From the NCBI GenBank assembly GCA_037576195.1, contig CM075102.1, positions 50,216,745-50,280,744 on the forward strand: a stretch of DNA of 64,000 nucleotides, read 5' to 3'. The position numbers were made by a program, and so were the translations under genes. This document shows, in pieces, positions 11,380 through 21,887 of this stretch; positions within the stretch are counted from its first letter, which is position 1, and each line of letters begins with the position of its first letter. The stretch comes from Phytoseiulus persimilis. Taxonomy: Eukaryota > Arthropoda > Arachnida > Mesostigmata > Phytoseiidae. The notes below the pieces were generated by a model that had not been told where the DNA came from, ran no database searches, and saw only the letters and a program-made list of their open reading frames with translations.

Positions 11380-12120
11380 TTTGGACCGATCTTGGAACTG
11401 GAGAGGAGACAGCGGTCGGCTGGCCTTTCTCCTTCCTTGTGAGCCGAGGACATACAAACAGACAAACATATCCTCGATTTTTATATACACCGAGATAGTA
11501 GCAATTGACATCAGTGAAGAGGAAGAACGGGGTGGGAGGGACGCGCGTGGATGGACCATGTTCATCCTTCCTAGCCGCTTCACAACATGCCGCCTGTTCC
11601 AGGTCGATCCGATCAATCTCGTGGGAGCTCATCGAACACATACAAACAAACAGATCCTCGATACTGAGATGGTATCAAGTGCCATTATTGAGGGGGGGGG
11701 AGGGGGGGGAAGGATGGGAGGGGTGAAGAGCTGCTCCACAATATGCCGATAGCTCCACGTCGATCCGATCCATCGCGTGGGATTCCATCGAGGATTCACG
11801 AACAGCTGGATTTTTTCAATAGAAATAAGAGGATGAGGGGGGGGGGGGGCAAGTGGAAGGATGGGTATCCGATGACTTCGAGGAGAGGCCAAAAAGTACG
11901 GCTCGCACCATTGCGAGGGTGTACACCATGTCGTTACAATTCACATACCCGTCATAGTGGTTTTAGAGAGGGAGCCGAGGGGTAGCTCATGTCCTTCCTT
12001 GATAGCCGCTCATCAGGCCGTTGGTCCCACATCGATCCGATGGATCGCGTGGGAGATCATCTAGGACTGGCAAACGGGTCCTGGACTTCAATTAATATAG
12101 AGGAGAGGGGAATAAGGATA
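11380..12120 (+). repeat. Degenerate direct repeats with G-tracts
   Basis: Several diverged copies of a unit of roughly 180-250 bp. Recurrent landmarks are cttccttgtgagccg or ccttcctagccgc, tccacgtcgatccgat, cgcgtgggag-tcatcgag, and acatacaaacagac. Copies start near 11420, 11560, 11740 and 11985. Poly-G runs sit at about 11691-11720 and 11837-11849. An inverted copy is present at 14285-14460. No protein coding is apparent. Confidence 0.6.
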
Positions 12121-12545
12121 AAGGGTGGCTGGCATGGACCGTTTTTCCGCAAGGGTTTGCGATTTTATCCCGATCCCCATAACGTAACAGTCTCCAACAT
12201 CCCTCATTCGTCCCTACTGAAGCCTCAGCCGACCGTCTCCACGTTCGAATTGCGCGTAGTTCCTCCCCAATCATCGGCTGGGATGGCATGCGCGGAGGCA
12301 ATAACAGTTTTGGTTTTGCCTGCTCAGTTCGCAGGGCGCCGAACGCAAGAGCACTGATCTTCCAAACTATTGTAACGATGCTTCTGTGCTTGTCAGGTCT
12401 TGTACGTCGGGAAGGCTCAGGTTCGCTCGTAGTGCCGGGTCTGCTAGTTCTGGAGCAGGGGATGAGCTTACTCAGACACGGATGGACTATCGTAGATTGG
12501 ACTCCGGGATCCGCACGGCTCTCTGGGCTAAGGAACTGCTAGGGG

Positions 12546-12805
12546 TGCCAGAACTCCCAAAAATGAGACGGGACGTAAGGTTACACAATTTAACTCCGAG
12601 ACTGTTCCTCTTGTGGTCTCTTCTATATTTTCTCTCTCCCCTCGAGAGGTCTTTCTCTCTCCACGATACTCTCCGCTTGCACGTGACACACATGTGGTCT
12701 CTCCGGACTGGCTCCTGGCTACCAATTACGATCTCACTAAAATTTCAGATGTGGTCGTCTTTGGAATACACTATTCGCACGGGGCCCCCTTCAGCTCCAT
12801 GACAG
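12546..12805 (-). repeat. Dispersed LTR-like repeat, copy 2 (inverted)
   Basis: This is the reverse-complement relative of 853-1115, sharing the agaccacatgt-gtcacgtgcaagcg block and the aattgtg-acc terminus. It is more diverged than a recent duplicate would be. Confidence 0.5.
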
Positions 12806-12944
12806 TACCATAGGCTTTGCCGAACAATTTTTGAATTTCCCGAATATGGCTACAATACCATATTCGATGCAAGTTTCATGTCGATCCGATCATGGGTTCG
12901 GGAGTCCACTGAGGACAGACGACAGACATTGTTTTTTACATGGT

Positions 12945-13075
12945 TTTAGCCGGCATTCGGTCGACCACGCTGACTGAGGGGTCCGTTGCTTCGGGAGTCT
13001 TCTTCTGACAGAAAGACATTGCCTTCCATGTAGTGTCATAAGACCTTGAGGAGTGGCCACCGATTCTCGCCAGCG
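12945..13075 (+). repeat. Inverted-pair repeat, left member
   Basis: Matches the reverse complement of 15400-15535 by eye: cgggagtct-ct-ctga-aga, acattgcctt-catg, then gtcataagacctt and gtggccaccgattct. The two copies face each other across about 2.3 kb. Confidence 0.65.
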
Positions 13076-13224
13076 TTGTATCAGGCCGGTGCGCCTGATG
13101 GTCGAGATTCGTATCCCGGTAGCAAACACAATCTGTCAGTTTCTGACTTGGAGCTACGTTCCTACCTTTTCATTCGGCCAGCACAAGGCTCTGCAAATAA
13201 CCGCTATCGAGATAACCGCGGTTA

Positions 13225-13375
13225 CGGTTAACCGTTAACCGCGAATCCAGAACCGCAATACTGGTTAACCGCGAATCCAGAATCGCAATCCTGGTTAACC
13301 GCGAATCCAGAACCGCAACCGTGGTTGGCCGCGGAATCAGGACCGAAAATCGTGGTTAAAACCGCAAATAGCCGC
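13225..13375 (+). repeat. 30-bp tandem repeat, about four units
   Basis: The unit is approximately ggttaaccgcgaatccagaa followed by (c/t)cgcaatcct. Two central units are near-identical and the last (from about 13322) is diverged. AACCGC/GCGGTT motifs make the array rich in short palindromes. A related AACCGCATATA stretch lies at 15540-15640. Confidence 0.75.
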
Positions 13376-14284
13376 GGTTATATGGGAGAGCGCCCGTGGA
13401 TGTGATTCCGAACAGATCCTACATTGAAACCATCGTTTTCAGGCCCAATCATATCAGAACGAGCCATGGCCGAAGACGAAGGAAATATCCTATAACTCCT
13501 CGAAATCCTTCCCAGAATTTCGAAGGATAGATTCCACTCGAGGGAGGAAACTTTGTATGATTCCCAGGAATCTGTTTAGAGTCTGATTCCGAGGTCGATC
13601 TCACCAGTCTTCTCGGAGTCTAGGTAGGTGAATTCGGGATGGATCTGACCAATGGTCAGACCTTACGACAGTGGACTCCGCTTAATCGGTACACATCGAG
13701 ACCAGACCATCCTGATGCGATTAAGCGGACGATCCTGTTGAGCGGAATAGAAGCATCGCCCTGATTCTGAATTTCCGCCAAAAATGTATCTATCACCATT
13801 ATAAGAACACGAGTGACCATTTGGGCGCTTAGGCTCATTGTTCCCGGTATGTTATACCTGAAGCAACACGATAAAGCTCTCCCTGAACATACTAGTTGAT
13901 GGAATATCTAACAGCGATTGAGCTTCCAGTGCTTGACGAAGGATTCATCAATTGAAGTCTGTCATTTTTCCATCCTCGAGTTCCTACAAAGCAAATCGAT
14001 ATAAAGTGAAGGTGTTCGTGGACTGTCCTCTCCGAAATCTTGCACGAAGAACCGTTGAAAAAGTTTCATACTCCGCTCAGCTCCATGCGCAGGTACAGGC
14101 TTTTGTGCCTCTCGGCAGTCCTCTCCGTTTTCTGAACCAGACTTACACAGCCCTGATTCGCCACGATTTCCTGGACGATTTCATCTTTGTGAGGTTCGAC
14201 CGAAGAGGGGCACTGGACATCATCGCAGATTGACAAGAATGTCCCGAGATTTTGCCATTTTTGATACAAATCCAGGGCATGTTT
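13376..14284. other. No gene recognised
   Basis: A 93-codon open frame at 13952-14233 (+) has no family signature and I do not call it. The rest looks non-coding. Confidence 0.35.
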
Positions 14285-14460
14285 TGGGGCGGCTCACAAG
14301 GAAGGACATAGGCCATACTCAATAATATAAACATCCAGGGTCTGCTTGTTTGTTTGTCCTCAATAGACTCCTCCGGTATTGGAACAAACTGCGGGGTGCG
14401 GTAGGGCGGCTCACTGGGAAGGACATAGGCCACCACCCCCCCTCCCCCTCCCCTCCTCAC
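14285..14460 (-). repeat. Inverted copies of the G-tract repeat
   Basis: Two adjacent blocks (ggcggctcac-aggaaggacataggcc at 14289 and 14407), each followed by further landmarks of the 11.4-12.1 kb repeats in reverse orientation, including cttgtttgtttgtcctc and a C-rich stretch near 14437-14455. Confidence 0.55.
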
Positions 14461-14599
14461 CATTCACCCCAAGTCCGAACCCCTCCATACTGTCAGCTGC
14501 ATGCGAATTCTGACGATGAGGCGCACCGCCCCGATATGACGCCAGCCAGACTCCTAGGCCTCATCTCATCGTCATCGCATATCCTTCCCCACCCCCTCC

Positions 14600-15345
14600 T
14601 AAGGAGTCTGACCATACTCTTCCAAGTCTGGAGGGGTGATTCCAGGACCAGTCTGACCATACTTTACAAAAGCTAGAGGGGTATTCCCAGAGCCAGTCTG
14701 ACCATACTTTTCAATAGCTGGAGGGGTATTTCCAGAGCCAGTCTGACCATACTTTTCAAAAGCTGGAGGGTTGATTCCGGGACCAATCTAACCATACTCT
14801 TCCATGTCTGGAGGGGTTATTCCAGGACCAGTCCGACCATACTTTTCGAAAGCTGGAGGGGTATCTCCAGAAGCAGTCTAACCACACTTTTCAAAAGCTG
14901 GAGGGGTGATTCCGGGATCAGTCTGACCATTCTCTTCAAAAGCTGGAGGGGTGATCCCGGGACCAATCTGACCATACTCTTCGAAGTCTGGAGGGGTAAT
15001 TCAAGAGCCAGTTTGACCATACTTTTCAAAAGCTGGAGGGGTTATTCCGGGACAAATCTGACCATACTCTTCCAAGCCTGGAGGTGTGATCCCAGAACGA
15101 GTCTGACCATACTTTTCAAAACCCGGAGGGAATGATTCCGACACCAATCTGATCGTTACTTTCCAAGTCTGGAAGGGTGATCCCGAGACCAATCCGACCA
15201 TACTTTTCGAAACCTGGAGAGGTTATTCCGAGACCAGTCTAACTATACTTTTCAAAAGCTCGATAGGTGATTCCGGGACCAATCTGACCATACTTCTCCG
15301 AATCTGGGAGGATGATTACGAGACCAATCTGACCATACTTCTCAA
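14600..15345 (+). repeat. 45-bp minisatellite array, about 16 copies
   Basis: Consensus unit: ctggaggggtgattccggga followed by ccagtctgaccatacttttcaaaag. Spacing between the ctggagggg blocks measured at 14628 and 14673 is exactly 45 bp. Two unit flavours alternate irregularly: one with cttttcaaaagctgg and one with ctcttccaagtctgg. Because 45 is a multiple of three, the minus strand shows long repetitive open frames. I treat these as a by-product of the array, not genes. Confidence 0.93.
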
Positions 15346-15399
15346 AACCATGATGCTGACGCAGTGAAGAGGGAGAAAAGTGCCTCGATGCCAGGGCAG

Positions 15400-15535
15400 G
15401 ATCCTATCCAGAATCGGTGGCCACTCCCGAAGGTCTTATGACGCTGCATGTAAGGCAATGTATGTCTATCAGCAGTAGACTCCCGGAGCAAGGGACGGGC
15501 CAGCCAGCGTAGTCGGCCGAAGGCCGACTGGTACT
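15400..15535 (-). repeat. Inverted-pair repeat, right member
   Basis: Reverse-complement partner of 12945-13075. It is followed at 15540-15640 by an AACCGC-rich stretch, just as the left member is followed by the 30-bp AACCGC array, so both flanks belong to one repeated unit. Confidence 0.65.
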
Positions 15536-16079
15536 CAGTAACGGCAATAACCGCATATATTTTGCGGTTATTACCTGGATTAGGCGCGAGCGAATCGCGG
15601 TCATAACCGCATATATGCGCGATTCTCCGAAGCCTATGATTTTTTGAGGAAGCTCCTCGTCTGCTGAGCGTACTTAGAAGAACTGAGATCTGGCATTGGG
15701 TCAGTAGCGTAGCGAGGTGGGGGGCGGTCTGCCCCAGGCATCAGGTCGCTGAAGGCATCAGAATGCCTCTCCATGCCTATCACACACAAGAATAGGTAAA
15801 CCAGATGCTCATGTAATATTCTACTTGCTCACATTCGGGTCAGCTCGCGCAAGTTGTCTCCATTTTGTCATATTTTGTGTTTGAGGACACACAAAAATAC
15901 CCCAAAAAAAGAGGGGGGGGGGGCATCAAATCCGCCAAGGCCATCATGAAGGTTCGCTACGCCACTGCATTGGGCGCCAAAAATTGGAAAGAAATGGATT
16001 GCTCGTGGAACTAGTGACACCTTGTGCGGTTGCTCCCGTTGAAGAAAGTTCGTACACGCTCCCGAAATCGGGACCCGGC

Positions 16080-16395
16080 CTATTATACCTGGAGATATCA
16101 TACATCAGCTGCAGCCCCTTGGTGTCCCCATGAACAAGCCGTTCAGGGCCTCCATCAGCGAGCATTGGAAGCGGAAGACTCAATATTTCAGGGCTTTGAG
16201 CATCCTGTTGCGCAGCACAACGGAAGAAGCTATTATGTGGCTCGCAGCCGCATGGGAAGGCATCGATGGAAGAATCGTCATGAAGTCCTACGAGAAAAAA
16301 ATCGGGATTTTCCATGTGCTGGTCGGAACCGGAAACGACGCTCTTTTTGAAGACCGTAAATATGATGTCCATAGCTGGAAGCCGTTACTTTGAGT
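16080..16395 (+). pseudogene. pogo/Tigger-type transposase C-terminal remnant
   Basis: The frame reads QPLGVPMNKPFRASISEHW, later TTEEAIMWLAAAWEGID, then IVMKSYEKKIGIFHVLVGTG and a DALFED end. In pogo/Tigger DDE transposases the same region reads LDV.VNKPFK, then a VL.W...AW segment and I.KSF..CGI..ALDG.ED. Only this C-terminal part is seen. The DDE core and inverted termini are not visible, so it is a fossil. Confidence 0.7.
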
Positions 16396-16429
16396 CAGCG
16401 AAAACTGGAAGCATCGGCGGTGAAGCGGG

Positions 16430-16650
16430 TTTCCCCCAGATCGATCCCGGAATAATCCCTCCCAGACTCGGAAAAGTATGCTCAGATTGGTCCTTGACCA
16501 TACTGACTCACTAACCATACTCCTGAGGGTCGATCGGGGTAATTCCGGGACTAATCTGAGCACACTTTTCCAAGTCTGGGAAGGTGATTCTGGGACCAAT
16601 CTGAGCATATTTTGACAAGTCTGCGCGGGTGATTCCGATCGATTTGACCA
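16430..16650 (+). repeat. Second, degenerate block of the 45-bp minisatellite
   Basis: Copies of the ctg(g)gag-gg-gattccggga / ctgaccatactttcca unit recur here with more divergence than at 14600-15345. The pogo remnant lies between the two blocks. Confidence 0.7.
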
Positions 16651-17049
16651 TGATGTCCAGATAGATGACTTGATTCGATGACTTCTATCAACTTTTATGC
16701 TGGGTTTCAGGCGAGTTCTGAGGCAAAACCGCTTCATCGCCGATGTTCAACTGTTAATATCTCGGCCCCGCGAACTCGCATCGGGATGAAACTTGCCCTG
16801 CGAGTAGACGGTGAAGAAGAGTACTTTTAGCGATACCTGAGAAAGTGGTCAGCCTTCTCCTTCCGGGTGAACCAACGGGTTTTCAATTCTCCTCAGCTGG
16901 AAAAGATGTTTCCGGGACCCGCTGCCTCCGACGTTCGATGGTCCTTGAAGAGAGCTACACAACATTTTTTTATCGGCACCGTAGCTCCAATGTTCATTTC
17001 TCGAGAAATGAGCATCTTGAGTTTTCAAAAATCGATTTTTTCTGGGGGG

Positions 17050-18000
17050 GCGCTTATCCCGGCAGGCCCTTGTAGAACCTTCTTCCTAAGAAGAGAGAGG
17101 GAGATTTCCGCGCGGAACATCGGTTGTGACGAAGTGCTCCGTGTCAGGCTGCCGGAAGGCGCAGCCACCATAGCTTACGCAGATTATTTGGCGCTCATTA
17201 GTATGATCACTAGGACAAACTCTCTCCCTGGCACCGAGGAAGACAGAAGCTGTCATGCTGTTGAAGGGAAGACCGGAAGAGTCCCACAGGTCCATGTCGA
17301 GGGACACCCAGTCCTTGAAACTCGCTCGGTCAGATATCTGGGAGTCAGGCTCCAGTCTCAGGCGACGGGAGCGTAATATGTCAGCGCAGCCACGGAACGA
17401 GCAGCGAGGGCCGCGGCGGACATAGCCAAGATCCTTCCCCGTACTCATGAAGCCAATGAGGCGCAGCGGAGGATGCTTGGCATGGTGTCTCAGTCGATCG
17501 CGCTCTAGGCGGCACCGATCTGGGCGCCGGCCGCGCTCAAGTTGCGGAGAAACCGAAAAGCCCTGGAGCGAGCTCAACGACTCATTGTCAGTGGGGTTCA
17601 GAATGCTCGCTGCTACCGAAGCGTTTCGACAGTCGCTATAATGGTTCTGGCCAGGATCATTCCATGGCCATTGCTGGCAGCCGAGCGCACAGGGCTGCAC
17701 GGAATCGAGCGAACCCAGGAACGTCCATACAACTGTGATACGCAGGAAGAGCAACATGAGATCGAGGGAGCCATGAGGGAGGAGACCTTCGCCAGGGAGA
17801 CCCGAGCACGACCTGTATCCACTGCGACAGTGGGGAGGAAGATGATGCGCACCACAGCATACTTGCCACGGGCAAGGAGGCAGGTGTTCCGCACGCAGCT
17901 TACAGCGAACAGTCTTACAGGGCGGCTCCGTGCCGGGACTTGTAGAGCAGATGATGTCTTCGATAAACGAATGAAACAGGATCAGCCGGGAGGTCGCCTG
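17050..18000 (+). pseudogene. Non-LTR retrotransposon reverse transcriptase remnant
   Basis: Successive frames encode the C-terminal half of a non-LTR RT, probably of the R1/Jockey group. The catalytic YADD box is altered to YADYLAL near 17175. SVRYLGVRL follows near 17325-17350. A SIAL-AAPIWAPA segment near 17490-17530 is interrupted by a stop at 17507-17509. AQRLIVSG and RSVSTVA then lead into LARIIPWPLLAAER near 17650-17690. A CxxC-type knuckle (CIHCDSGEED) appears only in another frame near 17815, so there are frameshifts as well as stops. No 5' end, poly-A tail or target duplication was found. Confidence 0.75.
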
Positions 18001-19599
18001 TTTCCTGGAAAAAGGAGGAAGCCCTTCCTCGACTCATGTCGACGCCTCAGCAGAAACTACCTCCCCCAGCTCTCAATATTGCTGGACCCGCAGCGCGGAA
18101 AAGAGCATGTTAGAAAACGAGAAGCTGGAATCTTGAGGGCAGAAACAGGTGAAGTCAGGCCTTCGCCGACCCGGAATTAATATTAACGAAGGGTGCCTGG
18201 CAACAGTTATCCCGGGTAGCCCCCAGTCGGCGGACGGCGGAGATAGGTGTTATTTTCTTGAGGAGTGACCTCAGTACCAGAGCAACGGACGCGGGAAACT
18301 AACAGAACCCGAATTTTGATGTATAGATGATTCATTAGTTACTGCGGACTCACCGGAGTTCGAACTCCCTCTGTCAACCGCGTATGCGGGAATGGGACCG
18401 AATAAAGGTGGATTAGCTGCGGCCAATAGACGTGAATTCTGCGTGCACAGGAAGGATTGATAATTCCGAGAACTGGGGATGCATTGCTAGGGAGGAGCTC
18501 CCATAGAGGAAGACCTGTAAGATTGGACATGTAACTCTACTGAGGAACGGAAGGGGCAGTGATCTGAGAATTTCGAAAATCAGAAACTTTGAGGGTGATG
18601 TTTCACAAAACACCATCATTCGGCAGTGAAACATGATCAAGACACCGGAACGGGGCTAGGTGAGTCAGAAGCCAGTGCGCACACTCGAAATTGATATCAA
18701 AGAAAAAAAATGAGCACTAGAAAAGGCGACAGGTGAGATTTTGAGACGAAACTCCAAGCCTCTTCGGAGTTACTCGGCTAAAATCTGGTGTGAGGGATTC
18801 CTGGTCACCCTGCCGATGGGGTCGAGGAGCCCCGTCATTCGATCTACGGAGATGGACGGTGCAATTCGTATCTCAGAAGGCTCGCAATATGAGGGCAGTA
18901 GCCCGAAGAGAATAACGACAATGGAGATCGTCCTCGGATCGGAAGAAGATTCCTCGCTTCGTTCGGATTGTTCTGAATGCAGGTCTTCTGCATCTGTTTC
19001 ATCAATCGGAACATCGTCCCGGGTGGTGGAGATGCTGTTGATCTGGAAATAGACTCGGGTGTTTCGCTGTGAAACCAGACACCCACTCTGCAACATGTCA
19101 TGCGTCTCACAGCAATCTGACATTTGGTTTGTGAGTCAATGGGGGACAGACTGTTGAATATATCTACTCCCATATGAGCACACAGATCCATAAACTGATA
19201 CGGTATGTAACAATCGAGAGAGCTGACAGTTGAGCACATGAGGTGGTGAAATCCATGATTCGAGAACCTGATCGTCATCGGCAGGTCAGGGTGGTGGTTT
19301 GCTCTACGTGATTCAGATGTCATCGCCTTCGTTCGGAAGAACTTCGTCTCGACTCTCGATAGTCTTCGATGGGGTTCGACCGGAGAGCTTTCGAGCGCCG
19401 GCGACCGGAAGCGTTCCCGCAACTCCTCTTAGCGACTTGGAGAATCGATTTCTGTTGCCTGATATTGGAAGTTGCGCAGCCACCGAGAAAAGTTCTCGGC
19501 TCACTAGTGAGGCCGTCCATCGGAGCCTGATCCATTTCTGATTAACGCTTTCCAATTATTCCCGCCGACCGCTGAGGCCGAGACGAAAGCTAAGGCTCT
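18001..19599. other. No confident gene
   Basis: The minus strand has an open stretch around 18780-19120 with an acidic Ser/Glu-rich segment followed by a hydrophobic run. I found no compatible flanking exons or family match. The remainder shows neither repeats nor coding signal. Confidence 0.3.
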
Positions 19600-19780
19600 C
19601 CTGAAGAAGCTTGATTGAGCGCCCGTTTCGTGAAATATGCGTTCATCGAGAGCTTTGGAGCGCCACGCCCGTCAGCTAGTGAGCGAGTGAGTGAATGAGT
19701 GAGGGAGGCACCATCATCTCCTCCTGCTCTTCTGTTGTCGTCCCAAGCTGTGCGCCTATCTAGCTCGCCGGCCGCAGCCT
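19600..19780 (+). promoter_or_regulatory. Candidate 5' UTR exon/promoter region of the Lgl gene
   Basis: A G/A-rich segment ends in a consensus donor CAGCCT|GTAAGA at 19780/19781. A splice acceptor (ctttccag, ending 21828) lies 59 bp before the Lgl start codon, so a non-coding first exon somewhere upstream is expected. This is one candidate; the link is inference. Confidence 0.25.
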
Positions 19781-21887
19781 GTAAGAGGGCAGGGGCTGCA
19801 GAAATAACAGAAATTCTTCCATTCGTCCAGCTCAGCATCGCCGCCACCACCATCGCTTGTCTTGGTACATAGACATACACTGGCAAGGAGCAGGCAGCGA
19901 GACAGACAAACAGACGGACGGCCCATCACAGAGACCACTGACACCATCTGACCACAGCAGAAAAATAAGCAACAGTTGCTGATTTATTGTGCGCCGGTGC
20001 AACAGTTAGCATCATTTTTCTGGCTGTCAACTTGTGTGTAACGCTGTCGTCAGTGAGTTGCGACACGCTAGTGTTTGTGGCGTGTAGTTTTCGTGACAAC
20101 AGCTTCGTGAAAGCGGATGCCATCCTTGACTCTTGGGAGTGCCGGCTGGGTAAGCGATATTGGCCGCTCCGACGGCTTCGGTTGATAACACGCATTAACT
20201 GCTGGTTGATATAATTTGGGAATTGGCGCCCGTTGGAATGATGCATTCAACAGGTTGGGAACTATCTTAGGATGACCGCTGTTCGAATGATTGGCACTCC
20301 TTGAGAGCAATAATCTCTGAGTTTGAATTCCTCCGCCGAACTTATTCTCGAGAGAGCCGGTTCGCTCCTATTTATGCCGTTCATGAATGCGACTCAGATG
20401 CTCAAGTGGGAATTCTTTCGCTGATCGAGTTCGAATCGTTGACAGCTTCTGAGGCAGTAAAAAGTCGCGGACTCGCCGGAGTTCCACGCTCGAAGTTTGG
20501 AGAAGGTCTCGGTTAAACCTCAGGTCACGAAGGAGCGCCGTTCGCTCCGAGAGATTATTTCTGTTATTATGATTCATGCGCGACTTGCGATTTTGACAAT
20601 CGGCGTCGTGAGATGATTCAGCCGAGAGGGTCACGTCACCCCGAGAACATGCTGAGCAATGTTTTCTGGTCGAATTTTAGAATACACGCGAGGCTCCTTG
20701 AACACAAACTGGAGAAAGAAACTCCGCGGTTTGTAGGAAATAATTTGCTGGAATGGAAAATGTGTTTGACTGGTTAAAAAGAACTCCGTCCATTCTCCCC
20801 TACTGGAAGCCAAAATCACTATTCGTCGGCTTTTACAACGCCTTTTTCGAGGTATCTGATTCCGTCCATGACGTAAATATTGAATAACGGGCCTGCGAAA
20901 TGTGAGATCCCTATCGAGAGAAGAGACTTTTCCACGGGAACCAAACGGAACTTGCAGCAGAAACGAAATCACTCTCGCAGATGATATTTGCCTGATCTGC
21001 ATCAGGAATTACTCGAAATACCAATGACGTAAAATATCTCCGGATAATAAGCAACGACCCACACCATGCTGTCGATGTCCCTCGGGTGATTATCTCGTTC
21101 GCCAACAGTGACTATGCACTAGATTCGCTCCGACTCCGAATCACCTGTGGCTGTCGTTCTCATGGTGGCGACTCCCTCCTCCAACAGACGCGGCCACGTA
21201 TTCTATGGCAACCGGACACCGCGTCTCGACTTTTCTGTGGCGGTGCACAACTATCATACTGAAAGAAGCATTGTTTCCGTCTGCGCGACTTTCAATGGCT
21301 GGCCGTCAAGGGGCCCTACTACAGCTTCGAGAAGAGTAGTTACTCCTGAGACGATTGTCACAGAAGCAAGTGGAGCGTTTAGACGCAAATGAGCGGAATC
21401 CTCAAATCAATTTTGCGACGCGTTGGACGATTCGCGAAGCATTTCGGTTCGCCGACGTCAGGGCCGGCTCGTCTGACCTGACCCGTATGTGAATCGGGGT
21501 CTGTGTCTGGCGGTTACGATCGCCACGCGTTCTTCCGCGATGGATGATGCTGTATCAGATACCACCGTCCACTAATTCTCTGCTGCTCGCATGATCCGTT
21601 GAGAGGAGCGACGAAAGAGCTCGAGTCTGCCTCCGACAAAACCTCCCTCCCCTCCGCCCAACTCTGGTGCGAAAGCAAAACCATTTTGTTGAATGTGACA
21701 TCCGATATTGAGTGAACGAACGAAAAGTCAACGGTTTGGTGACAGTGGCGGGGGGAATTCGCCACAGAATCAATCATGTCTCCTCTCACAATCTTCCGTT
21801 ACATCTATTCACTCGTTTCTTTCCAGTACGACATCGATAATCATCTAGTTCTTCAGCCTCTTCGAACATCCCCTGAGCTCGCTAATC

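Noticed and set aside
14817-15201. Minus-strand frames with a 15-residue repeat (MVRLVPGSPLQ type)
   Set aside because: They arise from the 45-bp minisatellite, whose unit is a multiple of three; no start, splice or homology support.
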